From positions 1 through 32,217 of the forward strand of contig JAAYLY010000023.1 of the NCBI GenBank assembly GCA_012521625.1: a DNA stretch of 32,217 nucleotides, written 5' to 3'. Below, piece after piece: positions 17,413-28,100 of the stretch. A program made the position numbers and the translations under genes. The DNA is from Tissierellia bacterium. GTDB taxonomy: Bacteria > Bacillota > Clostridia > Tissierellales > Tissierellaceae. Under the pieces are notes generated by a model. It searched no databases, was not told the DNA's origin, and saw nothing but the letters and a program-made list of their open reading frames with translations. Within the stretch, counting starts at the first letter, position 1. Each line of letters opens with the position of its first letter.

Positions 17413-18450
17413 TTACTTCTTAGCTAGATAATCCCTTCTTAATTGCCCACAGGATGCGCTTATGTCACTTCCCTTTTCCTTCCTAATGGTGACCTGAATA
17501 TTTCTCTTGTTCAATTGCCTTTTAAAGCTTTCAATCCTGCTGGTAGTAGGTCGATTCCTATCATATTCCTTAATGGGGTTTAAGGGAATTAGATTTATAT
17601 GTGCATTTAAGCCCTTTAAAAGCCTTGCCAGCTCCTCCGCATCCTCTACCCTATCATTAACCCCTTCAATTAGGGTATACTCAAAGGTAATCCTCCTCCT
17701 TGTAGTCCTTTCATAGAACCTACAAGCCTCCATAAGTTCCTGTATTCCATATCTTTTAGTAATGGGCATCATTTCCATCCTTATATGGTCAAAGGGAGAA
17801 TGCAGCGATATAGATAAGGTTATGGGTATATTTTCCTTGGCCAAATCATAAATCCTAGGAACAATACCGCAGGTTGAGAGGGTGATATTCCTGAAACTTA
17901 TATTATGTCCCTTAGGATGGTGTATGATATCTAAAAACTTTAAAGTATTATCATAGTTGTCTAAGGGTTCACCACTTCCCATCAATACTATATTGCTAAT
18001 CCTATTATCTATATCCTTTTCTATTAGGTATATTTGATTTAGCATCTCACTTGGAGTTAAATTTCTAATCCGGCCTTCCTTGGTGGATGCACAGAAGCTG
18101 CATCCCATGCTGCATCCTACCTGGGTAGATATGCAGACGGTCAAGCCATGATTATGCTCCATCAAGACGCTTTCAATAATATTGTCATCTTCCAATAGGA
18201 ATAGGTATTTCTTAGTGTTATCTAGCTGGGAGTCGAACCTCTTTAAAAGCCTAACTTCATTAACCCTTCCAACTTCCTTTAACCTATCCCTTAATTGAAG
18301 TGGTAATAGCTTTATATCATCTAAAGTTAGGCCCATATTTCTATTAAAATAGGAAAATAGCTGTTCTCCCCTAAAGGCCTTTTCCCCAAAGGAGACCATT
18401 AATTCCTTCATTTCATCATAAGATAAGCTATTAAGCTCAATCTTGTCCAA
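17413..18450 (-). CDS. rlmN: Dual-specificity 23S rRNA/tRNA adenine-C2 methyltransferase (radical SAM)
   Basis: 345 aa; CISTQVGCSMGCSFCASTKEGRIRNLTPSEML, GSGEPLDNYDN, SLHSPFDHIR; TTG start. Confidence 0.97.
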   Translation of the reverse strand: MDKIELNSLSYDEMKELMVSFGEKAFRGEQLFSYFNRNMGLTLDDIKLLPLQLRDRLKEVGRVNEVRLLKRFDSQLDNTKKYLFLLEDDNIIESVLMEHNHGLTVCISTQVGCSMGCSFCASTKEGRIRNLTPSEMLNQIYLIEKDIDNRISNIVLMGSGEPLDNYDNTLKFLDIIHHPKGHNISFRNITLSTCGIVPRIYDLAKENIPITLSISLHSPFDHIRMEMMPITKRYGIQELMEACRFYERTTRRRITFEYTLIEGVNDRVEDAEELARLLKGLNAHINLIPLNPIKEYDRNRPTTSRIESFKRQLNKRNIQVTIRKEKGSDISASCGQLRRDYLAKK

Positions 18451-18503
18451 ATGACCACCTCTAATCCTTCTCTAAACATTATACAAGATTATTATAGAAT
18501 ATT

Positions 18504-19835
18504 CTATCTTTCTTTAACCATTTTAGCAATAAAAAAGCCATCTGTCCCGTGGATATGGGGGTATAGTTGGATGTAGCCTTCATTTAAAGTATTTAAGTTT
18601 TCCTTACCTTTAATCATATCACTAATATCCAGCAGCTTAAACTCTGGATTTTCCCTAAGGAATCTATTAATAAGGTCTATATTTTCCTTCCTTTCAATGG
18701 TACAGGTGCTGTATAATAGGACCCCTCCTGCCTTTACATAGCTTTTAACCACATTAATTATATCATATTGCAGCTTACTTAAGTCTTTAATGTCCTCTAA
18801 AGTTCGATTCCATTTGATTTCAGGCTTCCTCCTAATAAGTCCTAAGCCAGAGCAAGGAGCATCTAAAAGGACGTAGTCTACTTTACCAACTAGCCTTTCA
18901 TCCAACTTTAATGCATCGTAACTCTCCACATCTATTATATCTATCTTTAGCCTTCTAGCATTTTCCTCAATTAACTTAAGCTTATGCTGGAAGATATCCC
19001 TACATATGATCCTGCCCCTATTATTCATATACTGGGCCAGATGAGTGGCCTTACCTCCTGGGGCGCTGCAGGCATCAAGGACCAGGGACCCCTCCCTAGG
19101 ATCCATAATTTGAGCAACCAACATACTACTTTCATCCTGGATGGTAAATAGGCCTTTCTTAAATTCATCCAGTTCAGTTATATTGTGGGCCTCTTCAATA
19201 ATCAAACAGTCTAAGGCATACCTTCCTTCTTTGATCCTTAGTCCCTTAGCTTCAAGCCTTTCCTTAAGGTCTTCCTTACTAATAAGTAGGGTATTTACCC
19301 TAATATTTAAGGAAGGGGTTTGGTTGTTGGCCTTACAAAGCCCTTCCGTAAATTCCAGGCCATGTTCTTCCACCCATCTTTCAACCAGCCATCTGGGGTG
19401 AGAATACCTAATGGAAAGATATTCTATTGGGTCCTTTGTGTCAACCCTAGTAAACTTATCTAAATCCCTGCTAACGGACCTAAGAACACCGTTTACATAG
19501 CCTACAGTAGCCTTGTGGCCATGTTTTTTTGCCAGCTTAACCGATTCGTTAACGGCGGCACTATTAGGTATCTTATCCATAAATAGGATTTGATATATAC
19601 CTAGCCTTAAGATTTCCAAGATCTTTGGATGGATTTTTTTTAGTTTAATCTTGGAAGCCTTGGAAATTATATGGTCTATGTAGAGTTTATTTTCCAAAAC
19701 CCCATATACCAACTCCCTAACTAAGCCCTGGTCTCTAGGATCCAACTTAGTCAACCTATTTAATTGTATATTGGAATAGGCCTTATCCCTATTTATATCC
19801 AGTAAAGTCTTTAATGCGATTTCCCTCGGATTCAT
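18504..19835 (-). CDS. rsmB: 16S rRNA (cytosine(967)-C(5))-methyltransferase
   Basis: 443 aa; NusB-like N-terminus, DACSAPGGKATHLAQ, LLDAPCSGLGLIRRKPEIKW, STCTIERKEN. Confidence 0.96.
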   Translation of the reverse strand: MNPREIALKTLLDINRDKAYSNIQLNRLTKLDPRDQGLVRELVYGVLENKLYIDHIISKASKIKLKKIHPKILEILRLGIYQILFMDKIPNSAAVNESVKLAKKHGHKATVGYVNGVLRSVSRDLDKFTRVDTKDPIEYLSIRYSHPRWLVERWVEEHGLEFTEGLCKANNQTPSLNIRVNTLLISKEDLKERLEAKGLRIKEGRYALDCLIIEEAHNITELDEFKKGLFTIQDESSMLVAQIMDPREGSLVLDACSAPGGKATHLAQYMNNRGRIICRDIFQHKLKLIEENARRLKIDIIDVESYDALKLDERLVGKVDYVLLDAPCSGLGLIRRKPEIKWNRTLEDIKDLSKLQYDIINVVKSYVKAGGVLLYSTCTIERKENIDLINRFLRENPEFKLLDISDMIKGKENLNTLNEGYIQLYPHIHGTDGFFIAKMVKER

Positions 19836-19875
19836 ATCAACACCTCTTATAAATAAGGGATTAGAGGAGGTCCCC

Positions 19876-20580
19876 CTAATCCCTTCTTCTACTTGTTAAT
19901 GCTAATAATCTTAACAGCTCTGCTATGGCTGTTATAGTTGCAGCCACATAGGTAAAGGCTGCTGCAGATAACATATCCTTTGCCGGCTTGATACTTTCAC
20001 GCGGCGATATACCAGCTTCCAGCTGAGCTAAAGCCCTCCTACTGGCATTTAACTCCACTGGTAAGGTTATTACTTGGAATATAACTACTCCTAAGAACAA
20101 GGCTATCCCTACTTCAATAAAGAAGGGGCTAATAATAAAGCCAAGGAAGATAAAAATCCATACGAATCTGGAACCAAAGTTTACTATAGGAGCCAGGTTA
20201 TTCCTTAAGACCAGCGGAAAATACCCATCGGCATGCTGAAGGGCATGGCCCACCTCATGGGCTGCAACGCTCATGGAAGCGATACTTGAGCCATTATAAA
20301 TATGCCTGGACAATCTAACTACCCTTGACCTAGGATCATAATGGTCCGTAAGCTGCCCTGGCACCTGCTCTATCCTCACATCGTATAGGCCATTCCTATC
20401 TAAAATCATCCTAGCCACTTCATAGCCACTTAAGCCAGTGCCACTGTTGATCCTAGAATATCTATTGTAGGCCCCCTTAACCTTAGCCTGGGCCCAAAGG
20501 GCTAACAACATAGCCGGTAGTACATAGATAAACCAAGTGCTGTCTAAATAACCATAAGGCATTCCATACATCCACATCAC
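19876..20580 (-). CDS. yugP: Zinc metallopeptidase, YugP family membrane protein
   Basis: 234 aa; AAHEVGHALQHADGY zinc motif; N- and C-terminal TM segments; ATG alternative start at 20577. Confidence 0.92.
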   Translation of the reverse strand: MMWMYGMPYGYLDSTWFIYVLPAMLLALWAQAKVKGAYNRYSRINSGTGLSGYEVARMILDRNGLYDVRIEQVPGQLTDHYDPRSRVVRLSRHIYNGSSIASMSVAAHEVGHALQHADGYFPLVLRNNLAPIVNFGSRFVWIFIFLGFIISPFFIEVGIALFLGVVIFQVITLPVELNASRRALAQLEAGISPRESIKPAKDMLSAAAFTYVAATITAIAELLRLLALTSRRRD

Positions 20581-20587
20581 CTCATAT

Positions 20588-21517
20588 CTATTTTAACACA
20601 ATACCTTCCTCTATACTATTTCCAGCTAAATATTCCCTGACCTTCATGGGCCTTTTATTTGGAAACTGTAATTCTTCTATTACTAAGACCTTATCCTTAG
20701 TATTTACATATACTCCATCCTTAGTAACCCTAATAATTTTTCCAGCCTCACCCTTAGAATCCTCATCACTAATTGCCACCCTATGGATTTTAAGCTGTGA
20801 GTCTTCATAAAAGGTGAAAGTACCCGGCCAGGGTTTTAAACCCCTAACTAGGTTAAAAATCTCCCTAGCTGACATATTCCAATCTATTTTACCCCTATCC
20901 TTATGGAGCATAGGAGCATAGCTAGCCTCCTCATGATCTTGGGGAGTATATTTAGCCTTATTTTCCTTAATATCCAACAGGGTAGATACTAGAAGGTCAG
21001 CACCTAGTTGTGATAATTTATCGTGGATACTGATGGCATCGTCCTCATCTAAAATAGTTACTTTAGCCTTGCTTATCATGTCTCCAGAATCAAGGCCTTC
21101 TTCCATCTTCATAATGGTGACGCCCGTCTCTTCCTCCCCGTTGATAATGGCCCAGTTAATTGGGGCAGCTCCCCTGTATTTTGGTAGTAGTGATGCGTGG
21201 ACGTTTATACATTCAAATTTTGGTATGTCTAATACTTCCCTTCTTAAAATTTGCCCATAGGCCACAACTACAAGGAAGTCTGGCTTTATCACCTTCAATC
21301 TCTCAATAGATTCTTGGCTATTGATGTTATCTGGTTGGTAGACCTCTAGGCCCAGCTCTAGGGCCTTTTCCTTGACAGGGGTAAATTGAACCTTCTTACC
21401 CCTGCCCCTAGGCCTATCCTTCTGAGTTATAACTAGAGATATGTTAAATCCCTTTTCATGAAGTTTTTCCAAGCTTGGTACAGCAAAAGCTGGAGTACCT
21501 GCAAAAACTATATTCAT
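20588..21517 (-). CDS. fmt: Methionyl-tRNA formyltransferase
   Basis: 309 aa; IVFAGTPAFAVPSLEKL, NVHASLLPKYRGAAPINWAIINGE, GLDSGDM. Confidence 0.98.
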   Translation of the reverse strand: MNIVFAGTPAFAVPSLEKLHEKGFNISLVITQKDRPRGRGKKVQFTPVKEKALELGLEVYQPDNINSQESIERLKVIKPDFLVVVAYGQILRREVLDIPKFECINVHASLLPKYRGAAPINWAIINGEEETGVTIMKMEEGLDSGDMISKAKVTILDEDDAISIHDKLSQLGADLLVSTLLDIKENKAKYTPQDHEEASYAPMLHKDRGKIDWNMSAREIFNLVRGLKPWPGTFTFYEDSQLKIHRVAISDEDSKGEAGKIIRVTKDGVYVNTKDKVLVIEELQFPNKRPMKVREYLAGNSIEEGIVLK

Positions 21518-21522
21518 CCTAA

Positions 21523-22005
21523 CTACTCCTCTTCTATTTCTTCATCTTCTGCAGTAATATCAACATATTCGATGACCTTATCCGTATACAGGATACCATC
21601 TAGGTGATCCACCTCATGGCAGATGGCCGTTGCCAAAAGGCCTGTTCCCTCAAGGATAATCTCCTCTCCCTCTTCATTAAGGTATTTCACCTTAACCCTT
21701 TCAGGCCTTTCTACAGTTCCTGCCTTATTGGGAATGGATAAGCAACCTTCAATTTCTATCCTTGAACCCTCTACCTCTATGATTTCAGGGTTAATCATCT
21801 TAATAGGTCCTTCTCCCACATCTATTACAACAACACGCCTTAAGATGCCAATCTGTGGTGCTGCCAGGCCTACACCATCAGCATCATTCATAGTTTCCAC
21901 CATATCATCTAGAAGGGTCTTTATCCTTTCGTTTATTTCTTCCACTGGCCTGGACTTCTTCCTTAGAATCGGGTCTCCCTCTAATCTAATCCTTCTTAGC
22001 GCCAT
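21523..22005 (-). CDS. def: Peptide deformylase
   Basis: 160 aa; [26 protein letters not shown]. Confidence 0.98.
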   Translation of the reverse strand: MALRRIRLEGDPILRKKSRPVEEINERIKTLLDDMVETMNDADGVGLAAPQIGILRRVVVIDVGEGPIKMINPEIIEVEGSRIEIEGCLSIPNKAGTVERPERVKVKYLNEEGEEIILEGTGLLATAICHEVDHLDGILYTDKVIEYVDITAEDEEIEEE

Positions 22006-22015
22006 AATCTTCCTC

Positions 22016-24481
22016 CTATAAAATAGTGCTTGGGTTAATATCTATACTGATCTTAACCGTATCTAGATTTAAATTATTCTCATTCTTTATATATACCCTG
22101 TAAAGCAGGTCTTTCAACATACTCTTATACTTATCCTCAAGCTTTAATATAATCTGATACCTATAATTCTTCTTAATCCTTTCTAGGGGTGCAGGATAGG
22201 GACCCATGATATAGTCACCATAGTCCTTACCATAAATAGCCTTAATTTCCTTCCCAATAATATTATACAATTCCTTGGAAATATTATAAACCCTATTATA
22301 ATCTTCCCCATAAACCAGTATATTAACTAAATCTATAAAGGGGGGATATAGGAATTCCTTCCTTAAGTTAATTTCCGTCATGAAAAAACTTAAATAATCC
22401 TGCTCCTTGGCATGGACTATGCTGTAGTGGTCTGGGCTATATGTCTGAAGGACTACCCTCCCCTCCTCCTCTCCCCTTCCTGCCCTACCAGCCACCTGGG
22501 TTACTAGCTGAAAGGTCTTTTCAGGGGATGAATAGTCAGGTAGGTTAAGGCTAGTGTCGGCAGTAATGATACCTACCAGGACCACATCCTCAAAGTCCAA
22601 ACCCTTGGAAATCATCTGGGTCCCTATAAGTATATCCACCTTCTTATTCTTCATATCCTCCAGAATCCTTTCATAGCTACCCTTCCTGCTGGTAGTATCC
22701 CCATCCATCCGCCTAATCCTCGCATGGGGGAAAAGTTCCCTAACCATCTCCTCCACCTTTTCAGTACCTATGCCAAAGTATTTAATATAGCTACTGCCGC
22801 ATTGTGGACAGATCCTAGGAAGCTGGACCGTTACCCCACAATAGTTACACCTCAGCCTGTTGACCTTTTTGTAGTAGGTCATGGAGATGTCGCAGTTTTG
22901 ACATTTAACCACATAGCCACATTTTCTGCAGGATACGAAGGTGGAAAAGCCCCTCCTGTTTAAAAAGAGGATGATCTGCTTATTATTTTCCAAGGCCTCC
23001 TTCATCTTAGCCTGCAATAGGAAGCTGAAGATGGACCTGTTGCCAACCTCCAACTCCTTCCTCATATCCACCAGGTCTACTTTAGGCATGACCTGCCTAT
23101 TGGCCCTATACTTAAGCTCCAGTAGGATATACTCCTTCTTTAAAGCCCTATAATAGCTTTCTATTGAAGGGGTAGCTGAGCCTAGGACTAAAAAGGCCTT
23201 TTCCAACTCTACCCTCTTGGCGGCCACATCTATGGTATTGTACTTTGGATTCTGGGAGGATTTATATGTAGATTCATGCTCCTCATCGATAACAATCAGG
23301 CCTAGATTCTTAAAAGGGGCGAAGACTGCTGACCTGGCCCCGATGGCAATCTTTACCCTACCCTGCTTTATCCTCCTCCACTGGTCAAACCTCTCCCCCT
23401 GGGAGAGCCTGCTGTGAAGGATGGCCACCTTGTCCCCGAACCTTCCCACAAACCGGTCTATAGTCTGTGGTGTTAGGGAGATCTCCGGTACTAAGATGAT
23501 GGAATCCTTCCCCCTCTTTAGCATCTCCTCCACCAGCTGTAGATAGACTTCAGTCTTACCACTGCCGGTAACCCCATGGAGGAGGAATTTATTACCATCG
23601 GCTAGTCCATCTACAGAGGACATAATCCGGCCAAAGACCCTCTCCTGCTGCCCATTTAAAATATACTTATTATACCTGGGGATGGCCTTTTTTATAGGGT
23701 CCCTATATACCTCCTTATAAAAAAAATTAAGGACTTCCTTCTCCTCCAAGGCCTTAAGGGTGGATAGGCTGGTATTTAACTCCTTAAGGAGGGAATTTAT
23801 AGACATTTCCCCTTTTTCCCATAAAAAATTGGCGATTTCCAACTGCTTCCTTGCCCTATTGCCAATTATAGAATAAATCTCCTCCAAGCTTAAATCCTTC
23901 CTTAAGACTACCCACCTTTCCTTCTTCCTTTTAATGCTGGTAACCACATCTATGATGATCTCGATAACTTCCCTTTCTTCCAAGTCATTTAGATAGCTAT
24001 TTATATTGCTAATCCTTAAATCCCTCTTTAAATCAGAAAGTTTGACGGCTCCCTGCTCCCTTAAGTAGGAAATTATCATCTCCTCCTCATTATTTAAAGG
24101 GGTGTAATGTGAATCTATTAAATCTACAAAGCTATTTACCTCCTTATAGTCCCCCGGGGGCAGTAGGGGTTTAAGGGCCTCCATCAGGGTACAGATATAC
24201 TCCTCCTTCATCCAGTAGGCCAATTGGATTAACTCCTTGGAGATTATAGGCTTATCGTCTAAAATATCCAGAATGCTTTTTAAGGAATAGGCTCCCTTAA
24301 ATTCATCCTCTATGGCTAGGAGTAGTCCTACTATGGGCTTGTTTCCCTTGCCGAAGGGAACCACCACCCTCATCCCCTCCTTAGCCAGGGGGATGAATTC
24401 CCCCTCTATCTTGTAGGTAAATAACCTATCCAATTGTGAAGCATAGCTATCTATCAATATCTTGCCGTACTTAACAGTCAA
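22016..24481 (-). CDS. priA: Primosomal protein N' (helicase PriA)
   Basis: 821 aa; [46 protein letters not shown] zinc clusters, [11 protein letters not shown] start with aaggggtg RBS. Confidence 0.98.
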   Translation of the reverse strand: MTVKYGKILIDSYASQLDRLFTYKIEGEFIPLAKEGMRVVVPFGKGNKPIVGLLLAIEDEFKGAYSLKSILDILDDKPIISKELIQLAYWMKEEYICTLMEALKPLLPPGDYKEVNSFVDLIDSHYTPLNNEEEMIISYLREQGAVKLSDLKRDLRISNINSYLNDLEEREVIEIIIDVVTSIKRKKERWVVLRKDLSLEEIYSIIGNRARKQLEIANFLWEKGEMSINSLLKELNTSLSTLKALEEKEVLNFFYKEVYRDPIKKAIPRYNKYILNGQQERVFGRIMSSVDGLADGNKFLLHGVTGSGKTEVYLQLVEEMLKRGKDSIILVPEISLTPQTIDRFVGRFGDKVAILHSRLSQGERFDQWRRIKQGRVKIAIGARSAVFAPFKNLGLIVIDEEHESTYKSSQNPKYNTIDVAAKRVELEKAFLVLGSATPSIESYYRALKKEYILLELKYRANRQVMPKVDLVDMRKELEVGNRSIFSFLLQAKMKEALENNKQIILFLNRRGFSTFVSCRKCGYVVKCQNCDISMTYYKKVNRLRCNYCGVTVQLPRICPQCGSSYIKYFGIGTEKVEEMVRELFPHARIRRMDGDTTSRKGSYERILEDMKNKKVDILIGTQMISKGLDFEDVVLVGIITADTSLNLPDYSSPEKTFQLVTQVAGRAGRGEEEGRVVLQTYSPDHYSIVHAKEQDYLSFFMTEINLRKEFLYPPFIDLVNILVYGEDYNRVYNISKELYNIIGKEIKAIYGKDYGDYIMGPYPAPLERIKKNYRYQIILKLEDKYKSMLKDLLYRVYIKNENNLNLDTVKISIDINPSTIL

Positions 24482-24498
24482 CTATTACACCCCTTAAG

Positions 24499-24538
24499 TA
24501 AAATGCGAAATTAGCATTTTACCATAATTTCGCATTTT
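24499..24538 (-). promoter_or_regulatory. Overlapping alternative hairpins between coaBC and priA (terminator-like)
   Basis: 14-bp perfect arms 24500-24513 / 24525-24538; competing 8-bp arms 24499-24506 / 24514-24521 share the same strand segment. Confidence 0.55.
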
Positions 24539-24570
24539 TTTACACCAAAGTATTTATTTAAAGTAAAGAG

Positions 24571-24640
24571 TTAAACATATATTTAAACATATATTTAAAG
24601 TAGACATTTAAAATAGATAATTCAAGTATATATTTAAAGG
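24571..24640. repeat. Degenerate ~12-nt AT-rich tandem repeat
   Basis: ttaaacatatat|ttaaacatatat|ttaaagtagaca|tttaaaatagata|attcaagtatat|atttaaagg; the first two copies are identical. Confidence 0.5.
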
Positions 24641-24671
24641 ATTTATTTACTAATATATATTAATAAGGTCT

Positions 24672-25880
24672 TTATAGACCTTTTTCTTCAATTAAATCCC
24701 TAGCCTTATCTAATATCAGGCTAGCCACTCCCCTCTTATCCATCCTAGGATAGGCCTTTTCTTCCCTTTCATCGATGATGGTAACTATGTTAGTATCGGA
24801 CTTAAAGCCAGCCCCTTCCTGGGTTACATCGTTGGCCACTATAAAGTCAAAGTTCTTCTTCCTTAACTTTTCCCTGGCATAGTCCACCAGATTGTCCGTT
24901 TCAGCTGCAAAGCCAATTACTATCTGCCTATCCTTCCTATTGCCATAGTAGTGGGCAATGTCAGGATTTCTAACTAGTCTAATGTTTAACTCATCCTTAC
25001 CATCATCTTTTTTCTTAATCTTAGTTTCACTCATAGCTTCAGGCCTATAGTCTGCAGGGGCTGCGGCCTTAATGAGGATATCACAGGAGGCAAAATAATC
25101 TCCCACTGCCTTAAACATCTCCACAGTAGTATTTACCCTTACAAATTCCACCCCCCTAGGAGGTTCTAAAGCTGTAGGGCCTGATATCAACACTACCCTG
25201 GCCCCCCTAGCATAGGCTTCCCTAGCTAGGAGATAGCCCATCTTACCGCTGGAATGGTTGGTAATATACCTAACTGGGTCAATAGCTTCAATAGTAGGCC
25301 CAGCAGTAATTACTACCCGCTTACCAGCCAGGTCCTTCTCCTTAAAGGCATCTATTACATACTCTACTATATCAGCCGGCTCTGCCATCCTGCCCTGGCC
25401 GTAGTCACCACAGGCTAGCATACCAGAACCTGGTGATACAAATTCATAGCCCAACTTCTTTAACTTTAACATATTCTCCTGAAATATGGGATTAGTATAC
25501 ATGCCTGTATTCATAGCTGGGGCAAAGACGATCTTGGCCCGGCTGGCCATGATGGTTGTAGTCAATAGGTCATCAGCCAAGCCGTTGGCAATCTTACCTA
25601 TAGTATTTGCAGTAGCAGGTGCCACCAAGATCATATCCGCCTTCTTAGCTAGGGAAATATGTTCCACATCCCACTTTACTATCTTATCAAACATGCCTAG
25701 ATGGACCGGATTATTGGATAGGGTTTGAAAGGTAAGTGGATTTACAAACTCCGTAGCTGACTTGGTCATAATGACATCCACATTTGCATTTTGTTTTTTC
25801 AACCTACTAACTAAATCTGCAGCCTTGTAGGCTGCAATTCCTCCTGTCACACCTACAATGATGGTCTTATCCTTTAACAT
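24672..25880 (-). CDS. coaBC: Bifunctional phosphopantothenoylcysteine decarboxylase/phosphopantothenate-cysteine ligase
   Basis: 402 aa; VGVTGGIAAYKAADLVSRL, APAMNTGMY, GPTIEAIDPVRYITNHSSGKMGY. Confidence 0.98.
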   Translation of the reverse strand: MLKDKTIIVGVTGGIAAYKAADLVSRLKKQNANVDVIMTKSATEFVNPLTFQTLSNNPVHLGMFDKIVKWDVEHISLAKKADMILVAPATANTIGKIANGLADDLLTTTIMASRAKIVFAPAMNTGMYTNPIFQENMLKLKKLGYEFVSPGSGMLACGDYGQGRMAEPADIVEYVIDAFKEKDLAGKRVVITAGPTIEAIDPVRYITNHSSGKMGYLLAREAYARGARVVLISGPTALEPPRGVEFVRVNTTVEMFKAVGDYFASCDILIKAAAPADYRPEAMSETKIKKKDDGKDELNIRLVRNPDIAHYYGNRKDRQIVIGFAAETDNLVDYAREKLRKKNFDFIVANDVTQEGAGFKSDTNIVTIIDEREEKAYPRMDKRGVASLILDKARDLIEEKGL

Positions 25881-25888
25881 CTCTTCAC

Positions 25889-26098
25889 CTACTTAATACT
25901 ATCTATATTAGGATTTTGGAACTTTACTTTACCAGCCACTATCTCCTCAATGGCTATTGTAACAGCCTTTTTAGATTCTGTTTCTATTAAGGGTTCAGCT
26001 CCTTCTATTAATTGACGTGCCCTCTTGGCAGTAACCATAACCAGGGCATACCTACTATCCCCTTCACTCATAACATGATCAAAAGATGGATTTAACAT
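25889..26098 (-). CDS. rpoZ: DNA-directed RNA polymerase subunit omega
   Basis: 69 aa; SRYALVMVTAKRARQLI, AVTIAIEEIVAGKV; start codon overlaps gmk stop. Confidence 0.93.
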   Translation of the reverse strand: MLNPSFDHVMSEGDSRYALVMVTAKRARQLIEGAEPLIETESKKAVTIAIEEIVAGKVKFQNPNIDSIK

Positions 26099-26712
26099 TA
26101 ATCTTCCTCCTTCTTCATAACCTTTTTCTTTATATCGCTGTGTCTTTTTACCCTGAGTTTTTCAGCCTTTATTATATGCTCTATATCCTTGACTGCATCC
26201 TCAACCTTATCGTTGACCACAAAGTAGTCGTATTCACCAACGAAATCCAATTCCTCAAAGGCATTTTTTAACCTTAATTCAATATCCTCTTCCGTTTCAG
26301 TACCTCTTTTAATTATCCTATTCTTTAATTCATCCATGGTAGGAGGTAGCAGGAAGACGAAAACCACATTCTTGTAGTTTTTCTTAATCTGAAGTGCACC
26401 CTGCACATCTATTTCTAAAAGAACTATCTCTCCCTTTTCAATTTCTTTTAGGACGAAATCCTTGGGCGTTCCATAATAATTATTATGGACGAAGGCATAC
26501 TCTAAGAATTCGCCTCTTTCAGCCCTCTTCATAAATTCCTCTTCCTCTAGGAAGAAATAATTAACTCCGTCCTTTTCACCAGGCCTTGGTTTCCTGGTAG
26601 TTGCAGAAATTGAAAATACAATATCCTTATTTCTCTCTAATAAAGCTTGACTAACTGTACCCTTACCTGATCCAGATGGACCTGATATGACTAATAAAAA
26701 ACCCTTTGACAA
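26098..26712 (-). CDS. gmk: Guanylate kinase
   Basis: 204 aa; LLVISGPSGSGKGTVSQAL, SATTRKPRPGEKDGVNYFFL; TTG start. Confidence 0.98.
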   Translation of the reverse strand: MSKGFLLVISGPSGSGKGTVSQALLERNKDIVFSISATTRKPRPGEKDGVNYFFLEEEEFMKRAERGEFLEYAFVHNNYYGTPKDFVLKEIEKGEIVLLEIDVQGALQIKKNYKNVVFVFLLPPTMDELKNRIIKRGTETEEDIELRLKNAFEELDFVGEYDYFVVNDKVEDAVKDIEHIIKAEKLRVKRHSDIKKKVMKKEED

Positions 26713-26737
26713 TCTAAGCCACCAACCTTCTTATATA

Positions 26738-27001
26738 TTATTCTTCATCTATATCCTTATTTTCTTTCGTATTTAATCGATTTCCAATAGTTTCTGGTTG
26801 AACAGCAGTTAATATGACATGTTCGCTATCTGTAATAATTACAGCCCTGGTCTTCCTTCCGTAGGTAGCATCTATAAGCAAACCCTTTTCCCGGCTGTCT
26901 TGAATGAGTCGCTTAATAGGGGCTGACTCAGGGCTAACAATGGCTATGATCCTATTGGCAGAAACCATATTACCAAAGCCAATATTGATTAATCTTATCA
27001 T
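26738..27001 (-). CDS. remA: Extracellular matrix regulatory protein RemA family (DUF370)
   Basis: 87 aa; [55 protein letters not shown]; between yicC and gmk as in other Firmicutes. Confidence 0.95.
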   Translation of the reverse strand: MIRLINIGFGNMVSANRIIAIVSPESAPIKRLIQDSREKGLLIDATYGRKTRAVIITDSEHVILTAVQPETIGNRLNTKENKDIDEE

Positions 27002-27013
27002 ATTAACCTCCCT

Positions 27014-27904
27014 TTACTCAATATTTTGTATCTGTTCCCTGATCTTCTCCACTTCCGCCTTTAAGTCAACTACATACTTTGAAATCTCCATATCATTAGC
27101 CTTAGAACCTATGGTGTTAATCTCCCTGTTGAATTCTTGTACAAGGAAATCCAACTTCCTTCCTACAGGATTATCCTCCTCTAGGATGCTTTTAAACTGC
27201 TTTATATGGCTTCTAAGCCTTACTATTTCCTCATCTATACTACATTTATCTGCAAATATTGCCACTTCAATACTTAAGCGGTCTTCATCAATTTCTAGGC
27301 TATCATCTAAAAGCTCGCTGATCCTTTCCCTTAATTTATCCCTATATTCCTCAACAACTAGGGGAGCCCTTTCATCTACCAGCTCTAGCATATCCTGAAT
27401 TAAATCTAGTTTCAATAGCAGGTCCTCCTTCAGCTCCTGGCCTTCTTTAAGCCTCATCTGAAGAATATTTTCAATGGCCATATCTAGAGCATTCATCAGA
27501 CATTCCTCTAACAGATCCTCATCCAGCTCCCTTCTTTCCGTCCTAACTATTTCATCCATAGTTAGGATGTCATCGAGTTTGATTTCTTCCTCCAGCTTAA
27601 GATTCTTAACTAAGTCCTCTAAGGCTTCTTTATATGACAAAGCAAGGGGTATATCCACCTTTACGTCTATGGCAGATTCCTTTATGTACTCCAGATTAAT
27701 ATATATATCTATCTTGCCCCTCTTTAAGCTTTCCTTAACCCTCTTCTTTATGGTATCTTCTAAATAGGAAATATGGCGGGGTAATTTAACTAATACGTCA
27801 CCATATCTATGGTTTACTGACTTAATCTCCACCGTAAACCTGTAGAGTTCATTCTCATATTCCCCTTTGCCATAACCGGTCATGCTCCTTATCAAACTAT
27901 CCAC
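27014..27904 (-). CDS. yicC: YicC/YloC family endoribonuclease
   Basis: 296 aa; RSMTGYGKGEYE, EIKSVNHRYGDVLVKLPR, C-terminal FLVQEFNREINTIGSKANDMEISKYVVDLKAEVEKIREQIQNIE. Confidence 0.95.
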   Translation of the reverse strand: MDSLIRSMTGYGKGEYENELYRFTVEIKSVNHRYGDVLVKLPRHISYLEDTIKKRVKESLKRGKIDIYINLEYIKESAIDVKVDIPLALSYKEALEDLVKNLKLEEEIKLDDILTMDEIVRTERRELDEDLLEECLMNALDMAIENILQMRLKEGQELKEDLLLKLDLIQDMLELVDERAPLVVEEYRDKLRERISELLDDSLEIDEDRLSIEVAIFADKCSIDEEIVRLRSHIKQFKSILEEDNPVGRKLDFLVQEFNREINTIGSKANDMEISKYVVDLKAEVEKIREQIQNIE

Positions 27905-28100
27905 CTCTTCTTGCGTATTAAGCTATCTACTTAAAGTATTAAGCACTACTTGCATATTAAGTTATTATTATACACTGGATTTACATATTTTTCTATAATT
28001 TATTACAAATTCTTAATATATTATAACATACATTGAATTAACTTTATAATTAAATTGGGAAGTGATATACTCATAGTATTCAGTTTATTGGAGGGATAGT

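Noticed and set aside
18495-18506. tagaatattcta 12-bp palindrome at the rsmB-rlmN junction as an operator
   Set aside because: AT-rich and short, overlaps the rsmB stop codon; expected by chance at this base composition.
24665-24682. aaggtc-tttata-gacctt hairpin at the coaBC stop as a terminator
   Set aside because: Only a 6-bp stem and no U-run on the minus strand; too weak to call as a terminator.
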